64,000 nt of DNA, from positions 62,001 through 126,000 of the forward strand of contig QHZD01000018.1 of assembly GCA_003225315.1 (NCBI GenBank). Reading direction: 5' to 3'. The notes under the pieces were generated by a model. The model ran no database searches and was not told the origin of the DNA. It worked only from the letters and a program-made list of their open reading frames with translations. This document shows positions 51,058 through 60,900 of this stretch, piece by piece. The translations under genes were made by a program, and so were the position numbers. The number at the start of each line of letters is the position of its first letter. Position 1 is the stretch's first letter. This stretch comes from Acidobacteriota bacterium (lineage in GTDB: Bacteria > Acidobacteriota > Terriglobia > Acidiferrales > UBA7541).

Positions 51058-51080
51058 AGTGGGCGCGAGCCCACTTTTTT
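51058..51080 (+). terminator. Terminator-like hairpin in the rimP leader (possible attenuator)
   Basis: AGTGGGC (51058-51064) pairs with GCCCACT (51069-51075) around a GCGA (GNRA) loop, followed directly by a T-run (51075-51080). Read-through control of the nusA operon by NusA is known in other bacteria and a related leader hairpin is described for rimP in gammaproteobacteria; here the same role is inference. Confidence 0.65.
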
Positions 51081-51132
51081 GTTGGGCCGGTGGGAGTGCA
51101 TCGCGGACCGGCTAGGGTCGGGGAGTCTCTGC

Positions 51133-51666
51133 GTGGATTTGGAAAAAATCCGCGGCGCGGCCGAGCGAGTGGCACGTTCGGAAGGCCTGGAAGTCGTTGA
51201 TGTCGAATGGAGAATCGGCAAGCAGCGGTTCTTGCGGGTGTACATCGATCGGATCGCGAAGCCGGCAGCGGTAATGAGCGATGCAGCGGGGACGATCGGG
51301 GCGACGGAAGTTGTACACGACCCCTTTCCGAAGATCAGCCACTCCGATTGCGAACGCGTCAGCCAGCAATTGAGCGTGATCCTCGACGTGGAGGATCTGA
51401 TTCCTGGCCCGGCAGGGTACACGCTGGAGGTCAGTTCGCCGGGGATGGACCGCGCGCTGAAGAAGGCGGCGGATTTTGAGCGCTTCAAAGGGCGGATGGC
51501 GAAGATTTCCACCAGCGAGCCGGTGGGGGAAGCGAAGTTTTTTGAAGGGCGTCTGGCGGGATTTGCGGACGGGAAAGTCCGCATGGAGTTGAAAGGGAAG
51601 GAAGCGCGGACCGTCGAGGTGCCGCTGGAGGCGATTCGGAAGGCGAATCTGGTCGTCGAGTTTTAG
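51133..51666 (+). CDS. rimP: Ribosome maturation factor RimP
   Basis: RimP assists 30S subunit maturation. The 177-residue product begins VDLEKIRGAAERVARSEGLE (GTG start) and contains VVDVEWRIGKQRFLRVYIDR, HSDCERVSQQLSVILDVEDL, YTLEVSSPGMDRAL and the C-terminal SH3-like part. GTG 51133 is chosen since GGGGAG lies seven nt upstream; the frame open from 50806 runs through the terminator hairpin and cannot be coding. A 22-residue insert (~50-72) with AAVMSDAAGTIGATEVVHDP separates the N-terminal strands. First gene of the operon. Confidence 0.92.
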   Translation: MDLEKIRGAAERVARSEGLEVVDVEWRIGKQRFLRVYIDRIAKPAAVMSDAAGTIGATEVVHDPFPKISHSDCERVSQQLSVILDVEDLIPGPAGYTLEVSSPGMDRALKKAADFERFKGRMAKISTSEPVGEAKFFEGRLAGFADGKVRMELKGKEARTVEVPLEAIRKANLVVEF

Positions 51667-51690
51667 CGGAGAAATTTTAGGAATCTAGAC

Positions 51691-53184
51691 ATGGCGAATT
51701 TGCTCTACCAACAGATTGAAATGCTAAGCCGCGAGAAGCACATCGAGCCGGAAGTAGTGGTGTCGGCGATTGAAGACGCGATGGTGGTGGCGGCGCGGAA
51801 GTTTTACAAGTCTGAAGAGGACCTGCGCGCGAAGTTCAATCCGGAAACCGGACAGGTGGACGTGTACTCGGTGTATACGGTGGTCGAGGAAGTGACCGAC
51901 CCGAAAAAAGAGCTCACAGTGGCGGAAGCGAAGAAAAAGAATCCGGAGGCGGAAGTCGGCACAGAAATCGTGGCGGCGAAACCGACGGACGTGCTGGGAC
52001 GGATCGCGGCGCAGACGGCGAAGCAGGTGATTTTGCAGAAAGTGCGCGAAGCCGAGCGCGACACGATTTACAACGAGTATCACACGCGCGTGGGCGAGCT
52101 GGTGACGGTGATCGTGAAGCGCGCCGAGGGTCCTGACTTGATCGTGGACATGGGGCGCACGGAAGCGCGGCTGCCGAAGCGCGAACAGTCGAAGCTGGAA
52201 ACATACAACATCGGCGAACGGCTGCGCGTGGTGATCAAGATGGTGGATCGCGCGGCGAAAGGGCCGCAGGTGATTGTTTCGCGCGCGGATGCGAGCCTGG
52301 TGCAGCGTTTGTTTGAGATGGAAGTGCCGGAAATTTATGACGGCACGGTGCAGATTCGATTCGCAGCGCGGGAAGCGGGCGAACGGACGAAAGTGGCGGT
52401 GGCGAGCCGCGACAAAGACGTCGATCCCGTGGGCGCGTGCGTGGGTATGAAAGGGATGCGCGTGCAGTCGATTATTCGCGAGCTGCGCGGCGAGAAGATC
52501 GACATTATCCCTTATAACGAAGAGACGGTGGCGTTCGCGCAAAAGGCGTTGAGCCCGGCAAAAGTGACGCGCGTGCAGATTGTCGATCCAGAAACGAAGA
52601 AGCTGGAAGTGATCGTCGAGGATTCGCAGCTTTCGCTGGCTATCGGCAAGAAGGGGCAAAACGTCCGGCTGGCAAGCAAGCTGATTGGCTGGGACATCGA
52701 CATCAAGAGCGAGGAAGAAAAGCGGCAGGAAATCGAAGAGCAGATGACCGCGTTGACCGCGCCGGCGACGCCATTGACTTCACTGGCGGGCGTGGGCGCC
52801 AAGACCATCGAGAAGATCGAAGCGGCGGGGATTAATTCCGTTGAGAAGCTCGCGGGCATGACGCCGGAACAGTTGATGGAAATTCCGGGCATCGGCGAAA
52901 AGATGGTGGACAAGATTTATCAGGCGGTGAACCGGTTTTATGAAAGCGGCGCCGAGGCGGCGGCTGCGACAGGCGAAGCGGCTGCGAGCGGCGAGGCTCC
53001 CGCAGAAGAGGCGGCGGCTGAAGCCGGGGCCGAAGGTGAGACGGCGGAGTCTGCCGAGAGTTCAGAGACGGCAGAGGCAGTCGAGGAAGCTCCTGCGGCG
53101 GAGGAAACGTCGGAGCCAGCGGTAGAGGCAACGCCCGCCAACGATGAAGGCGATCCAGCGAAGGCGGAAGAAGCGAAGTCGTAG
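51691..53184 (+). CDS. nusA: Transcription termination/antitermination protein NusA
   Basis: NusA binds RNA polymerase and nascent RNA. The 497-residue product has the N-terminal polymerase-binding domain (ANLLYQQIEMLSREKHIEPE), an S1 domain (~135-200), two KH domains (~205-345; DPVGACVGMKGMRVQSIIRE; SLAIGKKGQNVRLASKLIGW) and a C-terminal helix-hairpin-helix (LAGVGAKTIEKIEAAGINSV, ~372-420). A low-complexity Ala/Glu tail (~420-497) follows. It starts 25 nt after rimP. Confidence 0.96.
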   Translation: MANLLYQQIEMLSREKHIEPEVVVSAIEDAMVVAARKFYKSEEDLRAKFNPETGQVDVYSVYTVVEEVTDPKKELTVAEAKKKNPEAEVGTEIVAAKPTDVLGRIAAQTAKQVILQKVREAERDTIYNEYHTRVGELVTVIVKRAEGPDLIVDMGRTEARLPKREQSKLETYNIGERLRVVIKMVDRAAKGPQVIVSRADASLVQRLFEMEVPEIYDGTVQIRFAAREAGERTKVAVASRDKDVDPVGACVGMKGMRVQSIIRELRGEKIDIIPYNEETVAFAQKALSPAKVTRVQIVDPETKKLEVIVEDSQLSLAIGKKGQNVRLASKLIGWDIDIKSEEEKRQEIEEQMTALTAPATPLTSLAGVGAKTIEKIEAAGINSVEKLAGMTPEQLMEIPGIGEKMVDKIYQAVNRFYESGAEAAAATGEAAASGEAPAEEAAAEAGAEGETAESAESSETAEAVEEAPAAEETSEPAVEATPANDEGDPAKAEEAKS

Positions 53185-53199
53185 TCGAGAACGGAGCGC

Positions 53200-56124
53200 A
53201 TGACCGACGCAAATCAAGTCCGAATCAACGAGCTGGCCCGCGAACTCGAGGTCAAAGCCAAAGCCATTATTGACCTGCTGCCCGGGTATGGCGTCACGGA
53301 GAAGAAGACGCACTCGAGCTCAATTCCGGCGGACGTCGCTGAGAAGGTGCGGAAAAAGATTCTGGGCGCCGCCGAAGAAGAAGCGCAAGCGGAAGCGGCG
53401 GCCAAAACAGAAAAAGAAGCGAAGGAAGCGGCTGCGAAGGCTGCACGGATGAAACCTGCCGCAGCTCCGGCGCCTGCGCAAGCAAGTGTTGCGCCGAGTG
53501 CCGTGAAACCGAGCGCGCCTGCCCAGCCCGCTGCGCCCGTGGCAAAGCCGAGTGCACCAGCAGCACCGACAGCGGCTGCTCCAGGGGCGCACAAGCCGCC
53601 GGCTCCTGCGCCCGCTGTAGTGCCGCCAGCCACGAAGCCTGCTGCTCCCGCAACTACAGTGCCTGTGGCGACGCCAATTCGTCATCCGGCACCGACAGGA
53701 GCGCCCGCAATGCCTGCCGCGGCAAAGCCTTCCGCGCCCGCGCGGCCAGCGGCCCCGTCTGGTGGCCAGCCTTCGGCAAATCGTCCTGCGGCAGCTGCGC
53801 CTGGCGGCGCTCCCGGACGTACTGGTACGCCAGCGAGAGCAGGCGCGCCCGCACGGCCATTGCCGACGGGAAATCGCGGGCCAATGCCATCAGGACCGAC
53901 AGGTAACCGCGGACCACTTCCAGATGCAAGCCGAGAGTCGCGCCCCAGCGGACCGCGTCCCGGGCAGCCTATGCGTCCACAGCAACCCGGGCAGGGGCGG
54001 TCGTTCACGCCGAGATCAGGAGGCCCAGGCAGTCCAGGTGGACCGCAGTCGCGCCCATTTGAGCAACGCCGCGGCCCGATGCCGACAGGCACGCGGCCCG
54101 GCCCGCGAGCGCCCGGGCGTCCGGGGATGCTGCCGCCGCCGTTTCCAGAGAAATTGCCCCCAAAGGCGGAGCCGGGCAAGCCGCTGTATACGCGTAAGCC
54201 GCCGCAGCGCCAGCGCCCTGTTTTGGACAAGCGCGAGCAAGAGGGCGAGCGCAAACTGCATCCGACACGGCAACGTCCAGGCGCGGGCCGCAGCGCAGCC
54301 GCGGCGGTTATCGCGCCGCCGGAGCCGCGTCCGCCGCGCGATGTGACGATTACGGAAGGCATCACGATTCGCGAACTTGCCGAAAAGCTGGATGTGCGCG
54401 CGAAAGACTTGTTGAAGAACCTGCTCGACCGCGGCGTCTTCGCGAGCATCAACCAGGCGCTTGACGTGCCGACGGCTACAACACTTGCTGAGGCGTTCAG
54501 CGGAGTGGTGAACGTGGTCTCCCTCGAAGAAGAGATGGTGCTGGAAGTTGCGAAGGAAGAGACCAAGGAAAGTTTGAAGCCGCGTCCGCCGGTGGTGACG
54601 GTAATGGGCCACGTCGATCACGGCAAAACGAGTCTGCTGGACGCGATTCGCGAAGCGGATGTGGCGGCGGGCGAAGCGGGCGGCATCACGCAACACATTG
54701 GCGCCTACAAGGTGGTCGTGAATGACCGCGCCGTGGTTTTCGTGGATACGCCGGGTCACGAGGCGTTCACGCGCATGCGCGCGAGAGGCGCGAAGGTTAC
54801 GGATATCGTGGTGCTGGTCGTGGCCGCTGATGACGGCGTCATGCCGCAAACGAAGGAAGCGATCGACCACGCGCGGGCGGCGAAAGTGCCCATCATCGTA
54901 GCGATCAACAAGATCGACAAGCCGGAAGCGCAACTGGAGCGCGTGAAGCGGCAACTGACGGAAAACAGCCTGATGCCGGCGGAATGGGGCGGGGACACGG
55001 AGTTCGTGGAAGTTTCGGCAAAAAAGAAGCAGGGCATCGATAAGCTGCTGGAAACGATTTTGTTAGTCGCGGATTTGCGGGAGCTCAAGGCCAATCCGGA
55101 CGCGCCCGCGACGGGAACAGTGCTGGAATCGCGCGTGGATAAGGGACGCGGTCCGGTAGCAACGATCCTGGTGCAAAACGGCACGCTGAAAGCCGGCGAC
55201 TTTTTCATTTGCGGGTCGGTATTTGGCAAAGTGCGCGCGATGTTTGACGATCGCGGCCGCGTAGTGAATGACGCGCCGCCGTCGACACCTGTCGAAGTGC
55301 TTGGTTTGCAGGGCGTACCGGATGCGGGCGACCTTTTCCAGGTTACAGATGAAGCCAAGGCGCGGCACATCGTGGAGTACCGGCAGAACAAACAGCGCGA
55401 CGCGGCGATGGCGCGCATCAGCGGCTCGCGTATCACGCTGGACCAGCTGCATGAGCAATTGAAGGCCGGTGACGTCAAGGAATTGGGAATTGTCATCAAG
55501 GGTGACGTGCAAGGGTCCGTCGAAGTGCTCAGCGAAATGCTGCCGAAACTTTCGACTGACCAGGTGAAGCTGAAGATCATCGGCTCAGGCGTCGGCGCGG
55601 TCACGGAAAATGACGTGCTCCTTGCCTCCGCATCGAGTGCCATAGTGATTGCGTTCGGCGTGCGGCCAGACCGCAAGGCGTTGGACCTGGCGCAGCAGGA
55701 ACACGTGGACATCCGCACGCACAACATCATTTACGAGGTTTCCGACGAACTTAAGAAGGCCATGGAGGGCCTGCTCGAGCCGGTGGTCACGGAAACATAC
55801 CTGGGCCGCGCGGAAGTACGCAACACGTTCCGCGTCAAGGGCGCAGGAACGATTGCGGGCTGCTACGTGGTCGACGGTATCCTGAAGCGCGACGCGCAGG
55901 TCCGCGTGCTGCGCGATGGGGCGGTGATTTACACGTCGAAGCTCAACTCTTTGAAGCGATTCAAGGATGACGCCAGCGAAGTACGCACCGGTTTTGAATG
56001 CGGCGCGGGCGTCGCCAATTTCAACGACATCAAAGTTGGCGATGTACTGGAATGCTTCAGCGTTACCAAGATGAGCGCCGCAGAAGCCGCCGGACAGGCC
56101 AGCGCGTCCGCCGGCAAGAAATAA
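53200..56124 (+). CDS. infB: Translation initiation factor IF-2
   Basis: IF-2 recruits initiator tRNA. The 974-residue product has two IF2_N-type domains (~1-50 and ~385-430), a ~300-residue Pro/Ala/Gly/Arg-rich low-complexity linker, the G domain with GHVDHGKTSLLDAIREADVA (G1), VDTPGHEAF (G3) and NKIDKPEAQL (G4), and the C-terminal domains (GSVFGKVRAMFDDRGRVVND; YTSKLNSLKRFKDDASEVRT). It starts 16 nt after nusA. The long linker is typical of this phylum's IF-2 but very GC-rich, which explains many shadow frames. Confidence 0.97.
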   Translation: MTDANQVRINELARELEVKAKAIIDLLPGYGVTEKKTHSSSIPADVAEKVRKKILGAAEEEAQAEAAAKTEKEAKEAAAKAARMKPAAAPAPAQASVAPSAVKPSAPAQPAAPVAKPSAPAAPTAAAPGAHKPPAPAPAVVPPATKPAAPATTVPVATPIRHPAPTGAPAMPAAAKPSAPARPAAPSGGQPSANRPAAAAPGGAPGRTGTPARAGAPARPLPTGNRGPMPSGPTGNRGPLPDASRESRPSGPRPGQPMRPQQPGQGRSFTPRSGGPGSPGGPQSRPFEQRRGPMPTGTRPGPRAPGRPGMLPPPFPEKLPPKAEPGKPLYTRKPPQRQRPVLDKREQEGERKLHPTRQRPGAGRSAAAAVIAPPEPRPPRDVTITEGITIRELAEKLDVRAKDLLKNLLDRGVFASINQALDVPTATTLAEAFSGVVNVVSLEEEMVLEVAKEETKESLKPRPPVVTVMGHVDHGKTSLLDAIREADVAAGEAGGITQHIGAYKVVVNDRAVVFVDTPGHEAFTRMRARGAKVTDIVVLVVAADDGVMPQTKEAIDHARAAKVPIIVAINKIDKPEAQLERVKRQLTENSLMPAEWGGDTEFVEVSAKKKQGIDKLLETILLVADLRELKANPDAPATGTVLESRVDKGRGPVATILVQNGTLKAGDFFICGSVFGKVRAMFDDRGRVVNDAPPSTPVEVLGLQGVPDAGDLFQVTDEAKARHIVEYRQNKQRDAAMARISGSRITLDQLHEQLKAGDVKELGIVIKGDVQGSVEVLSEMLPKLSTDQVKLKIIGSGVGAVTENDVLLASASSAIVIAFGVRPDRKALDLAQQEHVDIRTHNIIYEVSDELKKAMEGLLEPVVTETYLGRAEVRNTFRVKGAGTIAGCYVVDGILKRDAQVRVLRDGAVIYTSKLNSLKRFKDDASEVRTGFECGAGVANFNDIKVGDVLECFSVTKMSAAEAAGQASASAGKK

Positions 56125-56152
56125 TCCGCCAAGCTGTTCCCCGGAGCTGCTC

Positions 56153-56434
56153 ATGCCGGTTGGTTTGCTTACCCTCGAGCTGCACATCCCGGATGCGCAA
56201 TCGCTGAAGGACAAGCGGCAGGTGCTGCGGAGCTTGAAGGATAAGTTGCGGCGTGACTTCAACGTGGCGGTGGCGGAGCTAGAGCATCATGACACGTGGC
56301 AGAGGTCGGTTGTTGGAATTGTCACGATTTCGAATGAAGAGAAACACTTGAGGGAAGTGCTGCAGAAGGTCTTGGACGAGGCAGACGGCATCCTCGGCTC
56401 AGTCTTGATCAATCAAGCGATCGAGATTGTTTAG
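56153..56434 (+). CDS. DUF503 (YlxP-like) family protein
   Basis: A 93-residue product starting MPVGLLTLELHIPDAQSLKD. The conserved KDKRQVLRSLKDKLRRDFNV and AELEHHDTWQRSVVGIVTIS segments define DUF503. Such genes commonly lie between infB and rbfA, as here, and are thought to assist ribosome or translation functions, but no activity is established. Confidence 0.93.
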   Translation: MPVGLLTLELHIPDAQSLKDKRQVLRSLKDKLRRDFNVAVAELEHHDTWQRSVVGIVTISNEEKHLREVLQKVLDEADGILGSVLINQAIEIV

Positions 56435-56454
56435 AAGGTATTTCAGAGACGCCA

Positions 56455-56823
56455 ATGAGTCCAGCGAATCACAGGCACGAACGCGTGGGCGAGGAGATCG
56501 CGCACGAAATCAACGCCATGCTGGCGGGGGAACTGAAAGACCCACGCCTGGAAGTCAGCGTGGTGGCCAGCGAAGTGCGCGTCCAGCCGGACATGAAGCA
56601 CGCGCGCGTGTTCATCAACGTGAAGGGGACAAACAAGGAGCAAACCGATGCGATCAAGGCGCTCGAACACGCTTCAGGTTACATTCGGCGGGAGCTGGTC
56701 GAGCGGTTGCAACTCCGGCGTGTTCCGGAACTGCATTTTATTCTGGATCTTTCGCAAGAGCATGTGGAGCGCATCGAACGGCTCTTGAAGGAAATGAAGA
56801 AGGACAATCCGCCCGCGCCATGA
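56455..56823 (+). CDS. rbfA: Ribosome-binding factor A
   Basis: RbfA assists 30S maturation and 16S 5'-end processing. The 122-residue protein has the single KH-like fold: RHERVGEEIAHEINAMLAGE, DPRLEVSVVASEVRVQPDMK, HARVFINVKG, ASGYIRRELVERLQLRRVPE and LHFILDLSQEHVERIERLL. Length is normal. It precedes truB, the common order. Confidence 0.95.
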   Translation: MSPANHRHERVGEEIAHEINAMLAGELKDPRLEVSVVASEVRVQPDMKHARVFINVKGTNKEQTDAIKALEHASGYIRRELVERLQLRRVPELHFILDLSQEHVERIERLLKEMKKDNPPAP

Positions 56824-56873
56824 GTCTTGCGTCTTTAATGTCAGATCCAGTGTAAGAAGTCCTAACCGCGAGA

Positions 56874-57848
56874 ATGACACGTCAACCACAGCCGGCGCCG
56901 AACGACGGTGCGCTTGTCATCAACAAACCGAAAGGGAAAACGTCGCACGACGTGGTCGATGCGGTGCGCCACCTTGCGGGCTTCCGGCAAATCGGACATC
57001 TGGGCACGCTCGATCCTCTTGCGACCGGTGTTCTCGTGCTGTTGCTCGGAAGGGCCACGCGGCTGGTGCAATTTTATGCCGGGCGCCGCAAACGATATGA
57101 GGCGGGATTCCGTTTTGGCTTTGCGACGGATACGTACGATTCCGATGGCGAAGCGCAGGGCCCGGACGCGACGCCGGCGCTGGATGCCGCGATAATTGAA
57201 AAGTTTGCGGCGGAGCGTATCGGGCGTTTCGAGCAGATACCACCGTCCTTTTCCGCGAAAAAAGTGAAAGGGCGTCCTGCGTACGAGCTGGCGCGCAAGA
57301 AACAAGCTGTCGTGCTGAGGCCTGTCCAAGTCGAGATTTTTGAGTACAAACTCAACGAGATAGAGGGCGGCATCGCGCGGTTCGTCATCGAGTGCTCGTC
57401 CGGCACGTACATCCGCTCGCTCGCGCACGAGATGGGACAAAAACTTGGATGCGGCGCGCATCTGGCGGAAATCACGCGCACGGCAGTGGGAGAATTCTCG
57501 CTCGAGCAAGCCATCACTCTCGAGGAACTCGCCGAAGCCAAACAGGCCGGAAAATTCGCCGATTGCCTGATCCCCCTGGAGAGTTTGCTGATGAATTTCC
57601 CACGAATCAATGTCCTGCCCGTGGTCGAAAAACGCGTGCGTCATGGCACGAAATTCAACATCATGATCGCGCAGCTTCAGCCGGGCCGTGTTGAGCCGCC
57701 TCCTGGCGCGACGACACAGCTCGATGGCGGCGAACCAAAGCCGCCACGGCTGCGCGTCTTCAGCCAGCAGGACAAGCTTATCGCCATCGCCGAAGCCGTC
57801 GTGCCGCGGACGTACCAACCCATCGTAGTGTTCGAAGCTTTGCCGTAG
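56874..57848 (+). CDS. truB: tRNA pseudouridine(55) synthase
   Basis: TruB modifies U55 of tRNAs. The 324-residue product has VINKPKGKTSHDVVDAVRHL, the catalytic Asp in HLGTLDPLATGVLVLLLGRA (~residue 46), YEAGFRFGFATDTYDSDGE and the substrate-contact segment GTYIRSLAHEMGQKLG. The C-terminus is slightly extended with Pro-rich spacing. It starts 50 nt after rbfA and is the last gene of the rimP operon; it converges with the secretin gene. Confidence 0.95.
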   Translation: MTRQPQPAPNDGALVINKPKGKTSHDVVDAVRHLAGFRQIGHLGTLDPLATGVLVLLLGRATRLVQFYAGRRKRYEAGFRFGFATDTYDSDGEAQGPDATPALDAAIIEKFAAERIGRFEQIPPSFSAKKVKGRPAYELARKKQAVVLRPVQVEIFEYKLNEIEGGIARFVIECSSGTYIRSLAHEMGQKLGCGAHLAEITRTAVGEFSLEQAITLEELAEAKQAGKFADCLIPLESLLMNFPRINVLPVVEKRVRHGTKFNIMIAQLQPGRVEPPPGATTQLDGGEPKPPRLRVFSQQDKLIAIAEAVVPRTYQPIVVFEALP

Positions 57849-57903
57849 TCAGAATTATCAGCCACGAATTTCTGCCACATCTAAGCCTAGACTCCCAGGT
57901 AAG

Positions 57904-57937
57904 ATCCTTCGAGTCCGACTTCGTCGAACCTCAGGAT
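57904..57937. repeat. Imperfect hairpin between truB and the secretin gene
   Basis: ATCCT...TCGA and its complements TCGA...AGGAT form an imperfect hairpin in the 149-nt convergent spacer. Similar ATCCTTCG...CAGGAT elements are common dispersed repeats in bacterial genomes; it could act as a bidirectional end signal. Confidence 0.4.
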
Positions 57938-57997
57938 GACAGGCAGCTTTAGCGTCGGTGGCAGAACGCCAGGCCTGCGATCGTGGCGCTCTCAGGC

Positions 57998-60900
57998 TTA
58001 CTGTTGAGGCGGTGGCGCGGGGGATTGCAGAGTTCCCGGACTCGCGGCTCCGCGGCCGCCGGTATCGCCGCGGCCGGCGAAAATTGTCCGCGTGAGGTGA
58101 TCCGCCAGCCGCAGTTTTCGCGGGGTGACAAGAATCAGAAGTTCCGTGTCTTGATTCGAATTCTTCCGTCCGCCGAACACATAACCCGCGATGGGGAGAT
58201 TAGCGAAGCCCGGCAAGCCGGTGATCGAGCGGGTCTCTTCCGTATCGGTGAGCCCGCCAATCACGGTCGGTTCGTCCTGTTTGACGCGAACAGTTTGCGT
58301 CAGCGTACGATTCGAAATGATGGGAATGCCGTTCACGCTGGAGCCCGACAGGGAGCGGATTTCGAATTCGAGCAGCAAAGTAACTTCATTGTTGGAATGC
58401 AGCGTGGGAGTCGCTTTTATTTTCACGCCGAGATCGACATATTCCGAAGCCGGATAGGGCGTCTGTGCAACTCCAACCGTCGAGCTGTTGGCGAAATTCG
58501 TGGAATCCTGAATGATCGTAACAACGCCTTGAGTGGCGGCGGGATCCTGAGACACCAAAGCGACGTCGGGCAGTCCGCTGGTGGTCAACGCGGAGGCGAT
58601 GAGTGCGGAAGGCCTCGTGGGGGTGTTGAGCTCAATACGCGAGGCAAACGTGCCTTGTCCTTGACCGAGATAAACTCCGATCGTGTTGGAGCCTTTGTTG
58701 GTTACAGCGAGGTCCGGGACGGTTCCGTTGGCAAAATTGGCGATCACGATTCCGGCAGGAGTTGACGAGGTTGGCAGGGGAGAGCCGGTCGCTTCTTTGA
58801 ACATGCCGTCCAAATTGCTGCTTCCGAGCAAGATCGAAACGGTAGCGCTGCCCTGGTTCACGACGGCGAGGTCCAGCACGCCGTCGGCGTTCAGGTCCCC
58901 CGTTGCAATGGCCACAGGAGTAGTTCCCACGGAGATTGGAGAACCGGCGGCTTCGACAAGAGTGACATTCAGGTTTTGATCGACGGAGCTGAGGAGAATG
59001 GAAATGTTGTTCGAACCTTGATTGACGACGGCAAGGTCTTGCTCAGCGGCGTTATTGACGGTGTTGGTGCGGTTGCGAAAATTCCCGCTGACCATGGCAA
59101 CGGGAGCGGCTTCCGAAATTGCGGTGGTATTCGTCAGCTTGAAGGGCGAGCCGGGGAATTCCGTAAAGGTGCCATCTCCCTGTCCGCGGAAAAGGGAGAT
59201 GGAATTGTCACCTTGATTGGCGACTGCAAAGTCCAGAAGTCCGTCGCCGTTGAAGTCCGCGACGACCACCGATCTGGGATTATTTCCAACAGCAAAAGGA
59301 GAGCCGGGCGCTTCCGTAAAAAGCCCATTGGCTTTGCCGTTGGCGTCGACGCTTCCCAATAGAACCGAAACATTATTCGAAGTGGAATTCACCAGGACCA
59401 CGTCCGGCGGCTGCGTAGTGGGAAATTTTGTGAGGTCGTTCCGGAAAACCCCCGTGCCAATAGCGACCTGCCCCGTTTCTTTGGCGTCCAAAGTGATCGG
59501 CGACGGCGTTACCTGAGCGAAATTCCCATTGTCTTGATTCTGCAAAATGACAAGAGTGTTGGCCTTGGGATCATCAAAAACGACCGCCAGATCAGGCAAA
59601 GCGCCGCCGGTAAAGTTATTGGCAACCAGCGCGGAAGGATTGGCGCCAACGGTGAAACTTGTTTGCGGGAAAACCGTGGAGCCAGGAAGTCCCGTCAATG
59701 CGGCGGAGTTCCCCACGCTTCCGGAGAGCAGGCTAAGTGTGATCGGATAGCGATCGCCCACGAAAAAGCTGGCAGGCTTGCCGCTTTGCGCGCGCAGCAG
59801 CACCTGGCGCCCGCTCTGCACCAGCGAAAGAGAGTCAGAGAAATCCATGGCGGCGCTTGGAAGCGTAAGTAGAAAAGTGGAAAGGCCGCCGCCGACGACA
59901 GCGACGGCGGGAATGCTGGAGAATCCTTTTCCCGCGAAGATTTGTTGGATGTTGGTGAGCAGGTTGGTCAGCGTCGTCGACGATTTGAGCTTGTTCACGT
60001 CGTTGGTATTCAGGGAAATGAGCTGACTGGATGCCGGAGGCGTGATTCCAAGAGCGCGCGCCTTGTTGCGATCGACTTCCAGGAATTCGATTTCGAGCAT
60101 GACTTCGCCGCGGGCGCGCTCGAGCTGTTGGATGAGCTCACCGGCAAGCGCGAGCCGCTCAGGCGTGTCGCGCATGGTGATGGTGCGGCTGCGAGTGTCA
60201 ATGTCGATGCGCGTTCCGCCGGTTATGTCGCGCAGGATGCGCAGCAACTCGGTAGCGTCTTCAGGCGCAACGGCCGCGGAGAGTGGAAAAGTCTGTTCGG
60301 CTTGCAGGCCGTACTGCCGCCGCTTCTCCGCCGTGTCGGGGGCGACAAAGAACAGGGTGGGGTTCAAGGGGCGCCAAAACGTTCCGGTTTGTCCGCCCAG
60401 AAGGGCAATGGCGGTATAAAAATCCACATCATCCACGCGCAACTGCACGTTCCTGGCAACTACGTCCGGATCAAAAGCCGCCTTCACGCCGAACAGTGCG
60501 GCCAGTTGTTCGTAAACCGTCTTGGTATCGCCGCGCAGATCCAGTTTGCGCTTCACGGCTTGCGCTTGCAGCCGCGGCAAGCCTGAAATTTTCGCCGTGG
60601 ACTTCGCGCGGGGCGAGTCTTCCATGGCCGTGAGCTGCCCGAGGCGCTCTTCAACAATGGTGTTTCCGGGATCGATTCGGAGCGCGGCGCCCAGTTCTTC
60701 GGTGGCCTCCGTCAGGAGTCCTGCTAGAGCATCGCGTTCTGCGGCTTCCACGTAGGCGCGAACCAGCTTGGAGCGCAACGCCGCACCCCGCTCAATGATG
60801 GCGGCGTCCTGCGGTGCGTAACGTGCGGCTTCCTCGTAGGCTGCGAGCGCCTCCTCGAAACGGCCAGCTGCTGCAGCCTTGTCGCCTCGCTCGGCGGCTT

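Noticed and set aside
50806-51132. Upstream extension of rimP
   Set aside because: The extension would translate through a repeat, the promoter and the terminator hairpin; a GTG with good Shine-Dalgarno at 51133 begins the conserved protein.
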